From Pseudoxanthomonas suwonensis J47 (GTDB taxonomy: Bacteria > Pseudomonadota > Gammaproteobacteria > Xanthomonadales > Xanthomonadaceae): a stretch of 58,945 nt of DNA. Shown piece by piece: positions 16,822 through 26,075 of the stretch; the first letter of the stretch is position 1, and each line of letters opens with the position of its first letter. The position numbers and the translations under genes are program-made. Where the stretch lies: NCBI RefSeq assembly GCF_000513955.1, contig NZ_KI911330.1:16948-75892 (forward strand). Reading direction: 5' to 3'. The notes beneath the pieces were generated by a model. That model saw only the letters and a program-made list of their open reading frames with translations. It searched no databases and was not told the origin of the DNA.

Positions 16822-17558
16822 GTGCCCGAAGGTCCCTCCATCGTCATCCTCAAGGAAGAAGCCGACGGCTTCGTGGGACGCAAGGTCGTGGCCGTGCGCG
16901 GCAACAGCCGCGAGCCGATCCAGCGCATCGAAGGCCAGCGCCTGCGCGCGCTGCGCAGCTGGGGCAAGCACTTCCTGGTGGAGTTCGACGGCTTCAGCGT
17001 GCGCATCCACTTCATGCTGTTCGGCCGTTACCGCATCGACGAGCGCAAGCCTGCGCCGGAACGGCTGGGCCTGGATTTCACCGGCGGCGGCGAGCTGAAC
17101 TTCTACGCCTGCTCGGTGCGCTTCATCGAGGAACCGCTGGACGAGGTCTACGACTGGACCGCCGACGTGATGAACGACGCCTGGGACCCGGCCGCCGCGC
17201 GCCGCAAGCTGCGCGCCCGGCCCGATACGCTGGCCGCCGACGCGCTGCTGGACCAGGACGTGTTCGCCGGCGTCGGCAACATCATCAAGAACGAGGTGCT
17301 GCACCGGATCCGCCTGCACCCGGAGAGCCGGATCGGCGCGCTGTCGCCGCGCAAGCTCGGCGAGCTGGTGACCCAGGCGCGCGAGTACAGCTTCGATTTC
17401 TGCGCTGGAAGAAGGCCTACGTGCTGCGCAAGCACTACCAGGTGCATACCCGCACGATCTGCCCGCGCGACGGCCACCGCCTGAGCTACCGCAAGCACCT
17501 GGGCCAGGCGAAGCGGCGCGCGTTCTACTGCGAGCACTGCCAGCGGCTGTACGAGTAG
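16822..17558 (+). pseudogene. nei: Endonuclease VIII-like (Nei/Fpg) DNA glycosylase with frameshift
   Basis: Frame 1 starts at GTG 16822 with PEGPSIVILKEEADGF. It carries the catalytic Pro1-Glu2 after Met removal and the helix-two-turn-helix segment FAGVGNIIKNEVLHRIRLHP. After YSFDF (ending at 17400) the frame is lost; homology resumes one frame over with LRWKKAYVLRKHYQVH and continues through a zinc-finger-like C-terminus (CPRDGH ... CEHCQ) to the stop at 17558. Restoring one C at about 17400 (TTC-CTG) would rejoin both parts to a ~245-aa protein. It is either a sequencing error or a real loss of the zinc finger, without which Nei enzymes bind DNA poorly. Confidence 0.85.
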
Positions 17559-17570
17559 CCGCCGTCAGCG

Positions 17571-17759
17571 TCAGATCGCCAGCTTGCCCAGCACCGCCTC
17601 CAGCGCCACGCCGGCGCACAGGGCGATGAACAGGATCGCGATCCAGCCGCGTTCTATGCCTTCGCCGCGGTGCCCGACCAGCTTGCCCGCGCCGACCAGG
17701 CTGGCCGGCAGCACGAACAGCAGGGCGGCATGGCCCAGGCTCATGGCAGAGATGTCCAT
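17571..17759 (-). CDS. Small two-helix inner-membrane protein, 62 aa, under an FNR-type box
   Basis: Two hydrophobic segments (about 11-24, ALLFVLPASLVGAG, and 39-55, WIAILFIALCAGVAL) flank a basic loop GKLVGHRGEGIERG. This is the profile of a small hairpin membrane protein. The family is not recognised. Start at 17759 is ATG; a second in-frame ATG lies upstream in poorer sequence. A perfect TTGAT-N4-ATCAA box 67 bp before the start suggests low-oxygen induction. It is convergent with the nei remnant. Confidence 0.65.
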   Translation of the reverse strand: MDISAMSLGHAALLFVLPASLVGAGKLVGHRGEGIERGWIAILFIALCAGVALEAVLGKLAI

Positions 17760-17826
17760 GGCACGTCTCCATGACGGCGGTCGTACCGCCATGGGCTGAT
17801 CTTCGCCCCGCCAACAGCGCGCTTCG

Positions 17827-17840
17827 TTGATCCGGATCAA
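17827..17840. promoter_or_regulatory. FNR/Anr-type binding site (perfect)
   Basis: TTGATCCGGATCAA, an exact match to TTGAT-N4-ATCAA, and fully palindromic. It is 67 bp before the small membrane-protein start at 17759 and just past the stop of the neighbouring reductase gene at 17906, so it must serve the former. It is the second such box in the window. Confidence 0.82.
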
Positions 17841-17905
17841 GCGGAAGGGCGCGTCGTGCGGGGGGCTGCATCGGGCTGCCGGCGGTGCAGGGCAGGGCGG
17901 CGCGT

Positions 17906-18475
17906 TCAGGCGCGCGTGGCGTACTCCAGCACCACCAGGCCACCCTCGAACTGCCGGGCACTGCGCAACGCCAGCGGCCGTTCGCCCAGCTCCGGCGGGG
18001 CGAAGGAGCGGCCGCGGCCGATCAGCACCGGCACGATGCGCAGGCGCAGCACGTCGACCTCGCCGGCCTGCAGCAGGGCATCGGCCAGGGTCAGGCTGCC
18101 CCACACGATCAGGTCGCCGTCGACCTGGCCGCGCAGCGCCCGCACCGCGGCCACGCCGTCGCCGCGCAGCAGCGTGGCGGACTGGTCCGGTCCCCAGGCC
18201 GCCTCGGCCAGGGTCGAGGACACCACGTACTTGGGCAGGCGCGCGATCGGCCCGGCGACCGGCTCCCGTGCCGGGTCGGCGCCCGGCCAGTAGTCGGCGA
18301 ACATCCGGTAGGTGCGTGCGCCCAGCACGATCGCGCCGACCGTCCCGAGCATGTGCAGCTGCTCCTGGTCGGCGGCGTTGACCGCGCTGGCGTCGATGAA
18401 AAAGCCGATGCCGCCCTCGGCGTCGGCGGCATAGCCGTCCACGCTGGTGATCTGCTCGACGATCAGCCTGCCCAT
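17906..18475 (-). CDS. Dihydrofolate-reductase-fold (RibD C-terminal) family protein
   Basis: A 189-aa protein of the YyaP/YwjB-like RibD_C group. The N-terminal strand/loop is LIVEQITSVDGYAADAEGG, followed by the NADPH-binding-type IVLGARTYRMFADYWPG. The centre has DLIVWGSLTLADALL (the WGS motif of this family), and it ends in RLRIVPVLIGRGRSFAP. It is probably an NADPH-dependent reductase with unknown substrate. ATG at 18475. No operon partner; the next gene is divergent. Confidence 0.85.
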   Translation of the reverse strand: MGRLIVEQITSVDGYAADAEGGIGFFIDASAVNAADQEQLHMLGTVGAIVLGARTYRMFADYWPGADPAREPVAGPIARLPKYVVSSTLAEAAWGPDQSATLLRGDGVAAVRALRGQVDGDLIVWGSLTLADALLQAGEVDVLRLRIVPVLIGRGRSFAPPELGERPLALRSARQFEGGLVVLEYATRA

Positions 18476-18609
18476 GCCCGCCTCCGTGTCCGCGCTGCCT
18501 GTCCTGGCGACGGCCCAGCGGGCCGGGAATCGACCGGTCCTGGCCGACGTTGCATGAACGGGACGCCGGCATCCCGGCGTTCGGACTGTACCCGGATGTT
18601 GCGACGCAG

Positions 18610-18615
18610 CATAAT
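18610..18615 (+). promoter_or_regulatory. Candidate -10 for a leaderless MFS transcript
   Basis: CATAAT differs by one base from TATAAT and ends seven bases before the ATG at 18623, so transcription would begin at the start codon. No convincing -35 is seen and no ribosome binding site is present, which fits leaderless initiation but does not prove it. Confidence 0.35.
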
Positions 18616-18622
18616 TCCCGGC

Positions 18623-19858
18623 ATGCCTGCCACGCCCCCGCCCGCCGACCCGGCGGCCGTCGCCGTTCCCACGATCGGCCGCGGCCGTTACGCCCTGATC
18701 CTGACCGCGCTGACCCTCGGCGGCTTCGGCATCGGCACCAGCGAGTTCGCCGGCATGGGGCTGATGCCGAACATGGTCGCCGAGCTGGGCGTGAGCGAGC
18801 CCCAGGTCGGCCACCTGATCAGCGCCTACGCGCTGGGCGTGGTGGTCGGCGCGCCGCTGCTGGCGATCCTCGGCAACGGCCTGTCGCGCAAGGCCCTGCT
18901 GCTGGGGCTGATGGGCTTCTACGCCCTCGGCAACCTGGCCAGCGCGCTGGGCCCGGACTACCACAGCCTGATGCTGTTCCGCTTCATCGCCGGGCTGCCG
19001 CATGGCGCCTACTTCGGCGTGTCGGCGCTGACCGCGGTGGCGATCAGCCCGCCGGAAGCGCGCGGCCGCGCGGTCAGCCTGACCATGCTCGGCCTGACCC
19101 TGGCGATCCTGCTCGGCACGCCGCTGGCGACATGGGTCGGGCAGCTGGCCAGCTGGCGCTGGGCCTACGCGGCGGTGGCGGTGATCTCGCTGCTGACCGT
19201 GGCCCTGATCGCGCTGGCGCTGCCGTCGCGGCTGGCGCCGCCGGCGCCGGGCGGCAGCCCGCGGGTCGAACTGCGTGCCTTCAACCGCCTGCCGGTGTGG
19301 CAGGCGCTGCTGATCGGCGCGATCGGCTTCTCCGGCATGTTCTGCGTGTTCAGTTACCTGGCCCCGACCATGGTCGAGGTCACCGGCGTGGCCCCGGCGT
19401 GGATCCCGCTGGGCCTGGCCGGCTTCGGCCTGGGCGGGGTGATCGGCAACATGCTCGGCGGCTGGCTGTTCGACCGCCTGCAGTTCCGCGCCGCACTGGT
19501 GGTGCTGGGCTGGGCGGCGCTGATGCTGGTGCTGTTCCCGCTGGCCGCGCGGCAGCCGTGGAGCCTGCTGCTGGCCACGGTGTGCGTCGGCATGATGGGC
19601 GGGCTGGGCACGATCCTGCAGTCGCACCTGATGGACGTGGCCGGCGAGGCGCAGACCCTGGCCGCCGCCTCGCACCACGCCGCCTTCAACGCGGCCAACG
19701 CGCTGGGCCCGTGGCTGGGCGGCCTGGCGATCACCGCCGGCTGGGGCTGGACCTCGACCGGCCCGGTGGGCGCGGCCACCGCGCTGGCCGGCATCGGCCT
19801 GTGGCTGTGGGCCTCGCGCACCCTCGCGCGTCGCCAGGCCTGCGCCGCCGCGGCCTGA
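18623..19858 (+). CDS. MFS transporter, AraJ/sugar-efflux type
   Basis: A 411-aa inner-membrane protein with about 12 predicted helices, the MFS size. It starts with [20 protein letters not shown], characteristic of the DHA1 AraJ/SotB/YdhP group. The helix 2-3 loop has [10 protein letters not shown] in place of the classical GxLaDRxGRR. The helix 4 and 5 regions follow the family ([37 protein letters not shown]). It is likely a proton-coupled exporter of sugars, arabinose-like compounds or drugs; the substrate is not resolved. ATG at 18623 is chosen for the absence of homology upstream. Confidence 0.9.
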   Translation: MPATPPPADPAAVAVPTIGRGRYALILTALTLGGFGIGTSEFAGMGLMPNMVAELGVSEPQVGHLISAYALGVVVGAPLLAILGNGLSRKALLLGLMGFYALGNLASALGPDYHSLMLFRFIAGLPHGAYFGVSALTAVAISPPEARGRAVSLTMLGLTLAILLGTPLATWVGQLASWRWAYAAVAVISLLTVALIALALPSRLAPPAPGGSPRVELRAFNRLPVWQALLIGAIGFSGMFCVFSYLAPTMVEVTGVAPAWIPLGLAGFGLGGVIGNMLGGWLFDRLQFRAALVVLGWAALMLVLFPLAARQPWSLLLATVCVGMMGGLGTILQSHLMDVAGEAQTLAAASHHAAFNAANALGPWLGGLAITAGWGWTSTGPVGAATALAGIGLWLWASRTLARRQACAAAA

Positions 19859-20009
19859 CGCCGCGCGGATACCGCGCCGGCGGGTCGCGCCCGCCACCAC
19901 GCTGACCATACGCCCCGGGAGGGTCGCTTTGCGGCCGCAGCACTTAGACTGTGCCGCTCCGCGTGCGCCCCCGCGCCCGCGCCTCCATCCGCTTCCGAGA
20001 GAGTCACGC

Positions 20010-21215
20010 GTGGTCATCCATCCGAAAGTCCGAGGCTTCATCTGCACCACCGCCCACCCCGTGGGCTGCGCGAAGAACGTGCAGGACCAGATCCGCTACG
20101 TGCAGGCGCAGGGCGCCCGCGGCGAGGGTCCCAAGCGCGTGCTGGTGATCGGCGCCTCGACCGGCTACGGCCTGGCCGCGCGCATCACCGCCGCCTTCGG
20201 CTACGGCGCCGCCACCCTGGGCGTGTTCTTCGAGAAGCCGGGCACCGGGAAGAAGACCGGCAACGCCGGCTGGTACAACTCCGCCGCCTTCGACCGCTAC
20301 GCCAAGGAAGCGGGGCTGTGGAGCCGCTCGATCAACGGCGACGCCTTCTCCGACGAGGTCCGCGCCAAGGCCATCGAGCTGATCGGCGAGATGGGCGGCC
20401 CGATCGACCTGGTCGTGTATTCGCTGGCCTCGCCGGTGCGCCGCCTGCCGGATACCGGCGAGTTGAAGCGCTCGGCGCTCAAGCCGATCGGCCAGGCCTA
20501 CAGGTCTACCGCGGTGGACACCAACCGCGACCAGGTCATCGAGGCCACGGTCGAGCCGGCCACCGAGCAGGAAATCGCCGACACCATCCGGGTGATGGGT
20601 GGCGAGGACTGGGAGCTGTGGATGGACGCGCTGTCGAAGGCCGGGGTGCTGGCGCCCGACGCGAAGACGGTGGCCTTCAGCTACATCGGCACCGAGATCA
20701 CCTGGCCGATCTACTGGCACGGCGCGCTGGGCAAGGCCAAGGAAGACCTGGACCGCGCCGCCCACGCCATCGATGCGAAGCTCAAGCCCACCGGCGGTTC
20801 GGCGAACGTCGCCGTGCTCAAGTCGGTGGTGACCCAGGCCAGCGCCGCGATCCCGGTGATGCCGCTGTACATCGCCATCGTCTACCGGATCATGAAGGAG
20901 AAGGGCCTGCACGAAGGCCCGATCGAGCAGCTGGAGCGCACCTTCCGCGAGCACCTCTACAGCGCCGAGCCGCCGCCGCTGGACGAGTCCAACCGCCTGC
21001 GCCTGGACGACCGCGAACTGCGTGACGATGTGCAGCAGGCCTGCCGCGAGCTGTGGCCGACGGTGACCACCGAAAACCTGTTCGAGGTCACCGACTACGC
21101 CAGCTACAAGCACGATTTCCTGAAGCTGTTCGGCTTCGAGCGCACCGACGTGGACTACGACGCCGACGTCGATCCGGTCACCCCGTTCGACGTGGTCGAC
21201 CTGACCGCCGAGTAA
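20010..21215 (+). CDS. fabV: Trans-2-enoyl-ACP/CoA reductase FabV
   Basis: A 401-aa NADH-dependent enoyl reductase for the last step of fatty-acid elongation. FabV is naturally tolerant of triclosan in known examples. The N-terminus [17 protein letters not shown] and the nucleotide-binding [16 protein letters not shown] are hallmarks. The active-site pair of the Y-x8-K motif is Y235 and K244 ([11 protein letters not shown]), at exactly the published positions for this family. The start is GTG at 20010, after GAGAGAG. Monocistronic in appearance. Confidence 0.96.
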   Translation: MVIHPKVRGFICTTAHPVGCAKNVQDQIRYVQAQGARGEGPKRVLVIGASTGYGLAARITAAFGYGAATLGVFFEKPGTGKKTGNAGWYNSAAFDRYAKEAGLWSRSINGDAFSDEVRAKAIELIGEMGGPIDLVVYSLASPVRRLPDTGELKRSALKPIGQAYRSTAVDTNRDQVIEATVEPATEQEIADTIRVMGGEDWELWMDALSKAGVLAPDAKTVAFSYIGTEITWPIYWHGALGKAKEDLDRAAHAIDAKLKPTGGSANVAVLKSVVTQASAAIPVMPLYIAIVYRIMKEKGLHEGPIEQLERTFREHLYSAEPPPLDESNRLRLDDRELRDDVQQACRELWPTVTTENLFEVTDYASYKHDFLKLFGFERTDVDYDADVDPVTPFDVVDLTAE

Positions 21216-21343
21216 GGCCGGCACTGCCTGGTCGCCCGTGGGGTGGCCAAGCGCTCCGCTGTCGCCGTCGTTGCGCCCCGACAGGCACGGCGCTCTGCTT
21301 CCTCGGGCGGGCCCGACTCTACAAGGGCGACGCCCTGCTTCCT

Positions 21344-21369
21344 GTAGAGCGGGGCAAGCCCCGCTCTAC
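21344..21369. repeat. Perfect 26-bp GTAG palindrome repeat
   Basis: GTAGAGCGGGGC-AA-GCCCCGCTCTAC: 12-bp arms with a 2-base centre, the same unit as the pair at 5396-5476. It lies 11 bp from the stop of the convergent response-regulator gene and may act as its terminator as well. Confidence 0.8.
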
Positions 21370-21380
21370 AGGGAGGGCGC

Positions 21381-21785
21381 TTAGAGTGCGGGGTGGGCGG
21401 TGGCGGAGTTGACGCAGTCGCGCAGGTCCTTCAGCCGGAACGGCTTGCCGAGCAGGAGCAGGCCCGGGTCCAGTTCCATGTTGCTGTAGCCGGAGACCAC
21501 GATCACCGCGGCCTGCGGGAAGCGCACGCGGACTTCGCGCGCCAGTTCCGAGCCGGACATGCCGGGCATCAGGTGGTCGGTGATCAGCAGGTCGGGGACC
21601 AGCCCGCCATCGAGCGCGCGCAGCGCCTCCTCGGCCGAGCCGGCTTCGACGACCTCGAATCCCATGTCCACCAGCACGTCGGCGGTGCACATGCGCACGC
21701 CGGGTTCGTCGTCCACGACCAGGGCGACGGAAGGGTTCGGTTTTTGGATGGAGCCCATGACGCCTCCGCCTTCGTTCCCGGTCAT
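21381..21785 (-). CDS. Stand-alone receiver-domain response regulator
   Basis: A 134-aa CheY-like protein. It has the acidic pocket VVDDEPG, the phosphoacceptor D70 in LLITDHLMPGMSG, the switch VSGYS and the lysine in LLGKPFRLKDL. No output domain is present, so it acts through protein contact or as a phosphate relay. Its ATG (21785) overlaps the kinase stop (ATGA), so the kinase is its cognate partner. A nearer in-frame ATG (GSIQKPN) is possible but would break the overlap. Confidence 0.9.
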   Translation of the reverse strand: MTGNEGGGVMGSIQKPNPSVALVVDDEPGVRMCTADVLVDMGFEVVEAGSAEEALRALDGGLVPDLLITDHLMPGMSGSELAREVRVRFPQAAVIVVSGYSNMELDPGLLLLGKPFRLKDLRDCVNSATAHPAL

Positions 21786-24181
21786 TGTGCCTGCGTCGGG
21801 GTCCGGTCCGCAGCCGGCAGCCACAGCTCCATGGTGGTGCCGGCTCCCGGGGCGCTGTCGATCCGCAGGCGACCCCCCAGCTGGGAGGCCAGGCCATGGG
21901 CCATCGACAGGCCCAGGCCGGTACCCTTGCCGATGCCCTTGGTGGTGAAGAACGGCTCGATGGAGCGTTCGCGGGTCGCGGCGTCCATGCCCACGCCGGT
22001 GTCCTTCACCACGACGACGACGTAGCGGCCAGGGGACAGGGCCGGATCCTGGCCGGAGCCTACGTCCTCACGGCGTGCCGACAGCGTGAGGATGCCGCCC
22101 TCGGGCATCGCGTCGCGCGCGTTCACGCCGAGGTTGAGCAGGGCCATCTCCAGCTGGTTGCCGTCGGCATGGGCGCGTGGCAGGTCCGGCTCGACCTCGA
22201 TGATGGTGCGGATGCGCGGGTCGAAGCTGCTGCGCAGCAACTGGCCCAGTCCGTCGAGCAGGATCGCCACGTCCACCTCCACCGCCTGCAGCGGCTGGCG
22301 GCGGGCGAAGGCGAGCAGGCGCTGGACCAGGGTCGCGGCGCGATCGGCCGACTGCCGCGCCACCGCCAGGGTGCGGCCGCGCCGTTCCGGCGAGGCGGAC
22401 GGATCCTCGGCCAGTTCCAGCGCGGCCATGATCGGGGTCAGCAGGTTGTTGAAGTCGTGGGCCACGCCGCCGGTGAGCTGGCCCATCGCCTCCAGCTTCT
22501 GCGACTGGCGCAGCGCTTCCTCGGTGGCCAGGCGGCCGGTGATGTCCAGCGCCTCGGGGATCACCGCGCTGATCGCGCCGGAGGCGTCGTACAGCGGGCG
22601 CAGCGACAGGTCGAACGAGCGCCGCCCCACCGGCAGGTTGACCGTGATCTCCTCGCGCACCGCCTCGCCGGCCAGCGCGCGCATGAAGGCCTCGCGCACC
22701 CATTCGGACATGCCCGGGGTGGCGGTGAACCACGGCGTGTTCCAGATCGGCAGGCCGATCACGTCCTGCAGGCGCACGCCGATCGCGTCCAGCGCTGTGC
22801 GGTTGGTGTCCTGCAGGGTGCCGTCCAGCGCGCAGCGGCCCTGCAGCTGGTAGCTGCTCTCGAACAGGCTGCGCAGCTGCGCCTGCGAATCGGCCAGCGC
22901 GCGCACCGCGGCGTTGATGTCGGTCACGTCGCGCGCGCTGCAGTAGTACTTGCCGCCTTCCGGCGTGGCCACCCACGACAGCGTGCGGTAGTCGCCGTCG
23001 CGCGTGCGCATGCGGCATTCGAAGCCCAGCAGCGGGAAGCCTTCGGCAAGGCGGCGGCCGGCCTCGGACACGGCGGCGATGTCGTCGGGATGGACCAGGT
23101 CGCGCACCGGGCGCGACTCCAGCTCCAGCGACGACCAGCCCAGCACGCGCTGCCAGGCCGGGTTGCTCTTCACCAGCAGGCCGTCGCCGCCCAGCACCGC
23201 CAGCAGGTCGGGGGTGACCTGCCAGGTGAGCGAGCGCTCCTGCGCCTGCTCGGCCACCTGCCGCTCCAGGTCCTGGTTGAGCCGGCGCAGCGCCTGCTCG
23301 CTGCGCGTGCGCGCGGTGGAATCCAGGCCGGTGACGAAGATGCCTTCGACCCGGCCTTCCGGGTCGAGCATCGGCTGGAACACGAAGTCCAGGTGCCGCT
23401 CGTGCACCGGGCCGTCCGGCGTGGCCTGCTCCATGAACACCGCGCCATTGGCCAGGAATGGCACGCCGCTGGCGTAGACGCGGTCGAGGATCTCCAGGTA
23501 GCCCTGCGCCACCGCGTCCGGCAGTGCCTCGGCGACGGTGCGGCCGACCACGTCGCGGCCGCCGACCACGGTGCGGTAGCTGCTGTTGGCGAACTCGAAG
23601 CGGTGGTCCGGCCCGCGCAGCAGGGCCATGAAGGTCGGCGACTGCTCGAACATCCGCGCCAGGCGCCCGTACTCGCCGGCGCGGCGGCGCTCGGTGAGCA
23701 CGCGGCGGGTGGTCTCGTGGCAGACGTTGAGCATCGCCACCACCTGCCCGTCCGGTTCGCGCACGGGGCTGTAGGCGAAGGTCCACCAGGTGTCCTCGGG
23801 GAACCCGTTGCGCTCCATGCGCAGGTACATGTCTTCCACCCAGGTGGCGGTGCCGGACATCACCGATTCGCACAGCGGGCGGATGTCCTCCCACAGCTCC
23901 GACCACACCCGCGGGATCGGCTCGCCGAGCGCCTCCGGCTCCTTGGCGCCGAGCACCTGCATGTAGCGGTCGTTGTAGAACAGCAGCAGGTCCGCGCCCC
24001 AGCCCAGGCACATCGGGAAGCGCGAGCCGAGCATGATCGACAGCGTGGTCTTCAGCTCGTCAGGCCACTGCTCCGGCTCGCCGAGCGGATGCCGCGACCA
24101 GTCGTGGTTCGCGATCCGGGCCGCCATCACCCCGCCGCCACGCAGGAACTGGATGCCGGCGGTCGAGGAAGCGTCGCTCAT
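21782..24181 (-). CDS. Multi-PAS cytosolic sensor histidine kinase
   Basis: A 799-aa kinase without membrane helices. It has about four PAS/PAC units (e.g. FYNDRYMQVLG; FEFANSSYRTVVGG; LLVKSNPAWQRVLGWSS with DYRTLSWVATPEGG; a last one before ITGRLATEEAL), then a HisKA-like helix with H575 in GGVAHDFNNLLTPI. The HATPase has NLGVNARDAMP (N box), DTGVGM (G1) and GKGTGLGLSMAHGL (G2). This is the common PAS-HK group paired with a stand-alone receiver, here the overlapping downstream gene. The signal is unknown; cytosolic PAS domains could sense redox, light or metabolites. ATG at 24181 was taken since the sequence upstream is basic and non-conserved. Confidence 0.92.
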   Translation of the reverse strand: MSDASSTAGIQFLRGGGVMAARIANHDWSRHPLGEPEQWPDELKTTLSIMLGSRFPMCLGWGADLLLFYNDRYMQVLGAKEPEALGEPIPRVWSELWEDIRPLCESVMSGTATWVEDMYLRMERNGFPEDTWWTFAYSPVREPDGQVVAMLNVCHETTRRVLTERRRAGEYGRLARMFEQSPTFMALLRGPDHRFEFANSSYRTVVGGRDVVGRTVAEALPDAVAQGYLEILDRVYASGVPFLANGAVFMEQATPDGPVHERHLDFVFQPMLDPEGRVEGIFVTGLDSTARTRSEQALRRLNQDLERQVAEQAQERSLTWQVTPDLLAVLGGDGLLVKSNPAWQRVLGWSSLELESRPVRDLVHPDDIAAVSEAGRRLAEGFPLLGFECRMRTRDGDYRTLSWVATPEGGKYYCSARDVTDINAAVRALADSQAQLRSLFESSYQLQGRCALDGTLQDTNRTALDAIGVRLQDVIGLPIWNTPWFTATPGMSEWVREAFMRALAGEAVREEITVNLPVGRRSFDLSLRPLYDASGAISAVIPEALDITGRLATEEALRQSQKLEAMGQLTGGVAHDFNNLLTPIMAALELAEDPSASPERRGRTLAVARQSADRAATLVQRLLAFARRQPLQAVEVDVAILLDGLGQLLRSSFDPRIRTIIEVEPDLPRAHADGNQLEMALLNLGVNARDAMPEGGILTLSARREDVGSGQDPALSPGRYVVVVVKDTGVGMDAATRERSIEPFFTTKGIGKGTGLGLSMAHGLASQLGGRLRIDSAPGAGTTMELWLPAADRTPTQAQ

Positions 24182-24207
24182 GGGGCAATGGCCGGGGAGA
24201 TCGGACG

Positions 24208-25320
24208 ATGCTGGCACAGCCCCGCGTGAACGAAGTGAGGACGACGTGGCCGCCCGGGGGAACTCGTCCACGCCGGCGTGGTCAGCATGGCTTCCCCGGA
24301 CACCAACCTCGACCCTTGCCCGATCCCACCCAGGCTACATGGCGCGACGAACTGCTGCCCCGCGTGGTCGCGGCCGGCGGCAGCCTGCTGCTGCTCGTGC
24401 TGGGGTGGAAGCTGGCCAGCGGCCTGGTCCCGATCGGCATGCCGCGGGTCGAGGAGACGCCGCGGCTGCGGGTGGTGTTCACCCCGCGCGACGCGGAGCC
24501 GGCGCTGCCCGCACCGCCCCAGGCCGGGCTGCCTGCCGCGCCGGTGCAGGATGCGCGCGCGCCCGCTTCGCCGCCGTCATCGTTGCCACAGTCCCGGCCC
24601 GAGGTGCCGCAACCCGCGCCGCCGGCCGCCGCACCGCGCGAGACCGCGCCCACGCTGTTCGGCGAGGACGGCCGGCCGCGCCTGCCGGCGCAGGTTGCCG
24701 ACCAGTGGGACACAGCGAAGCCCGCGCCCGGCAGCACACCCGTCGAACCCAAACGCAACCCGCTCGAACGCCGCAATCCGGTGGACGCGCGCCGCACCCG
24801 ATTCGCCGACGACTGGGTCAGCGACGGCGATGCGGCCGAGGTCATCAACCAGCAGATCGCCCGCGCCCAGAGCAAGATCGCCGAGTTCCTGCTCGGCAAG
24901 GACATCCAGCACGCCAGGGCGCGGCCGTCGCCGGAAGTGCGTTTCAACCCGGTGCGCCACGAGCGCGTGGCCGACCTCGGCAGCGAGGCCACCGGCGACG
25001 CGTACAAGGCCGCGCGGATCCCCTACGAACCGGCGCCCGGCCTGGATGGCGAGGCCAGCCGCCGCATCCGCGAACAGGTCGCGGCGCTGGAAACGGCGTA
25101 TTCGCGCTGCGACCGCGCCCGCCTGCGCCGGCTGATGCAGCCACTGCTGGCGCACCTGGACGAACTGCAGAAGGCCGAAACCGCGTTCGCGCGTGGGGCC
25201 GACCCGGTGCGCGCCGAGCACATGCTGCCGAACGTGGCCAATACCGCCTACGACATGGCGCGCCGCGCGCTGTGGTACGCCGACGCGCGCATGGCCGGCT
25301 GTACTGCCGGCGCGGGGTGA
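24208..25320 (+). CDS. Hypothetical membrane-anchored proline-rich protein
   Basis: Unrecognised protein, up to 370 aa. One membrane helix (AGGSLLLLVLGWKLASGL) is followed by a Pro/Ala-rich extracytoplasmic linker of about 90 residues and a charged helical domain ending in a paired-cysteine region (YSRCDRARLRR ... ADARMAGCTAGAG). The start is uncertain. ATG at 24208 gives an arginine-rich, non-conserved-looking leader; an in-frame TTG at 24316 would begin just 16 residues before the helix and seems more natural. It diverges from the PAS kinase with a gap of only 26 bp if the early start is used. Confidence 0.6.
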   Translation: MLAQPRVNEVRTTWPPGGTRPRRRGQHGFPGHQPRPLPDPTQATWRDELLPRVVAAGGSLLLLVLGWKLASGLVPIGMPRVEETPRLRVVFTPRDAEPALPAPPQAGLPAAPVQDARAPASPPSSLPQSRPEVPQPAPPAAAPRETAPTLFGEDGRPRLPAQVADQWDTAKPAPGSTPVEPKRNPLERRNPVDARRTRFADDWVSDGDAAEVINQQIARAQSKIAEFLLGKDIQHARARPSPEVRFNPVRHERVADLGSEATGDAYKAARIPYEPAPGLDGEASRRIREQVAALETAYSRCDRARLRRLMQPLLAHLDELQKAETAFARGADPVRAEHMLPNVANTAYDMARRALWYADARMAGCTAGAG

Positions 25321-25369
25321 GGCACGGTTCGCGGCGCGCCGCCAATGCGGGCGCGTCGCGCGCTGCCGG

Positions 25370-25612
25370 TCAGGCCGGCTGGATGAAGTAGGGCTCGACC
25401 GTGCCCTTGATCTTGAGCGTCATCGGGTTGCCGCGGCGGTCGCGCGAACGGCCGACCTGCACCCGGATCCAGCCTTCGCTGACCGAATACTCCTCGACGT
25501 TGTCGCGTTCCTCGCCGTTGAAGCGGATGCCCACGCCGCGCTCGATGATGGCGGCGTCGTAGTAGGGGCTGCGCGGATCCAGGGCCAGTCGGTCGGGGGG
25601 CGTATCGCTCAT
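25370..25612 (-). CDS. DUF3297 family protein
   Basis: An 80-aa protein of the small beta-rich DUF3297 family, recognised by PPDRLALDPRSPYYDA near the start, then GIRFNGEERDNVEEY and the ending KGTVEPYF. This small proteobacterial family has no known function. The ATG at 25612 gives the usual N-terminus (MSDTPPDRL). Monocistronic. Confidence 0.9.
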   Translation of the reverse strand: MSDTPPDRLALDPRSPYYDAAIIERGVGIRFNGEERDNVEEYSVSEGWIRVQVGRSRDRRGNPMTLKIKGTVEPYFIQPA

Positions 25613-25865
25613 CGGAATGCGTTTGTCTGCGGCCGGCGGCGCCAGCGGAGCGCAAAGGATAGCAATGCGCACGCAGCGCATGGCCTGTCCGCGCCGCGAC
25701 AGGCGTTGAGCTGGTCGAGGACGCCACCGGGGAAGGGGCGGCGGCTCTTCGCTGGCGCTTCACGGCCACCGCTGCAGCATCGCGCCGGCGGAAAGGGACC
25801 TCCGCGGCAGAAGCCGTGTGGCGCGCGGGGAAGCGTCGGGAATGGAACAGCACGAGGTGTCCATC

Positions 25866-26075
25866 ATGAAGAACATGGCCGGTCTTGCCTCCACCGTCGC
25901 GGGCTTCGGTCCGCTTGCCTTCCTGTCCATCCAGCACACGCCACCCGGGACGGTCCCGGAAGCCTTCACCAACGAGGAGCGCGCGCGGGCCTTCCGCAAC
26001 GCGCTGCCGGTGGTGACGGCGAATACCTACCACTGGCAGTTCCGGGATCTGGCGCCGGGGATTGTCGAGGGTTGA
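25866..26075 (+). CDS. Putative small protein, 69 aa
   Basis: Weakly supported. An open frame starts at ATG 25866 preceded by GAGGTG, with a mildly hydrophobic N-terminus (MAGLASTVAGFGPLAFL). No family is recognised and the stretch lies in a gene-poor gap, but the composition looks protein-like (EAFTNEERARAFRNALP). A start at 25842 would add eight residues. Confidence 0.35.
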   Translation: MKNMAGLASTVAGFGPLAFLSIQHTPPGTVPEAFTNEERARAFRNALPVVTANTYHWQFRDLAPGIVEG

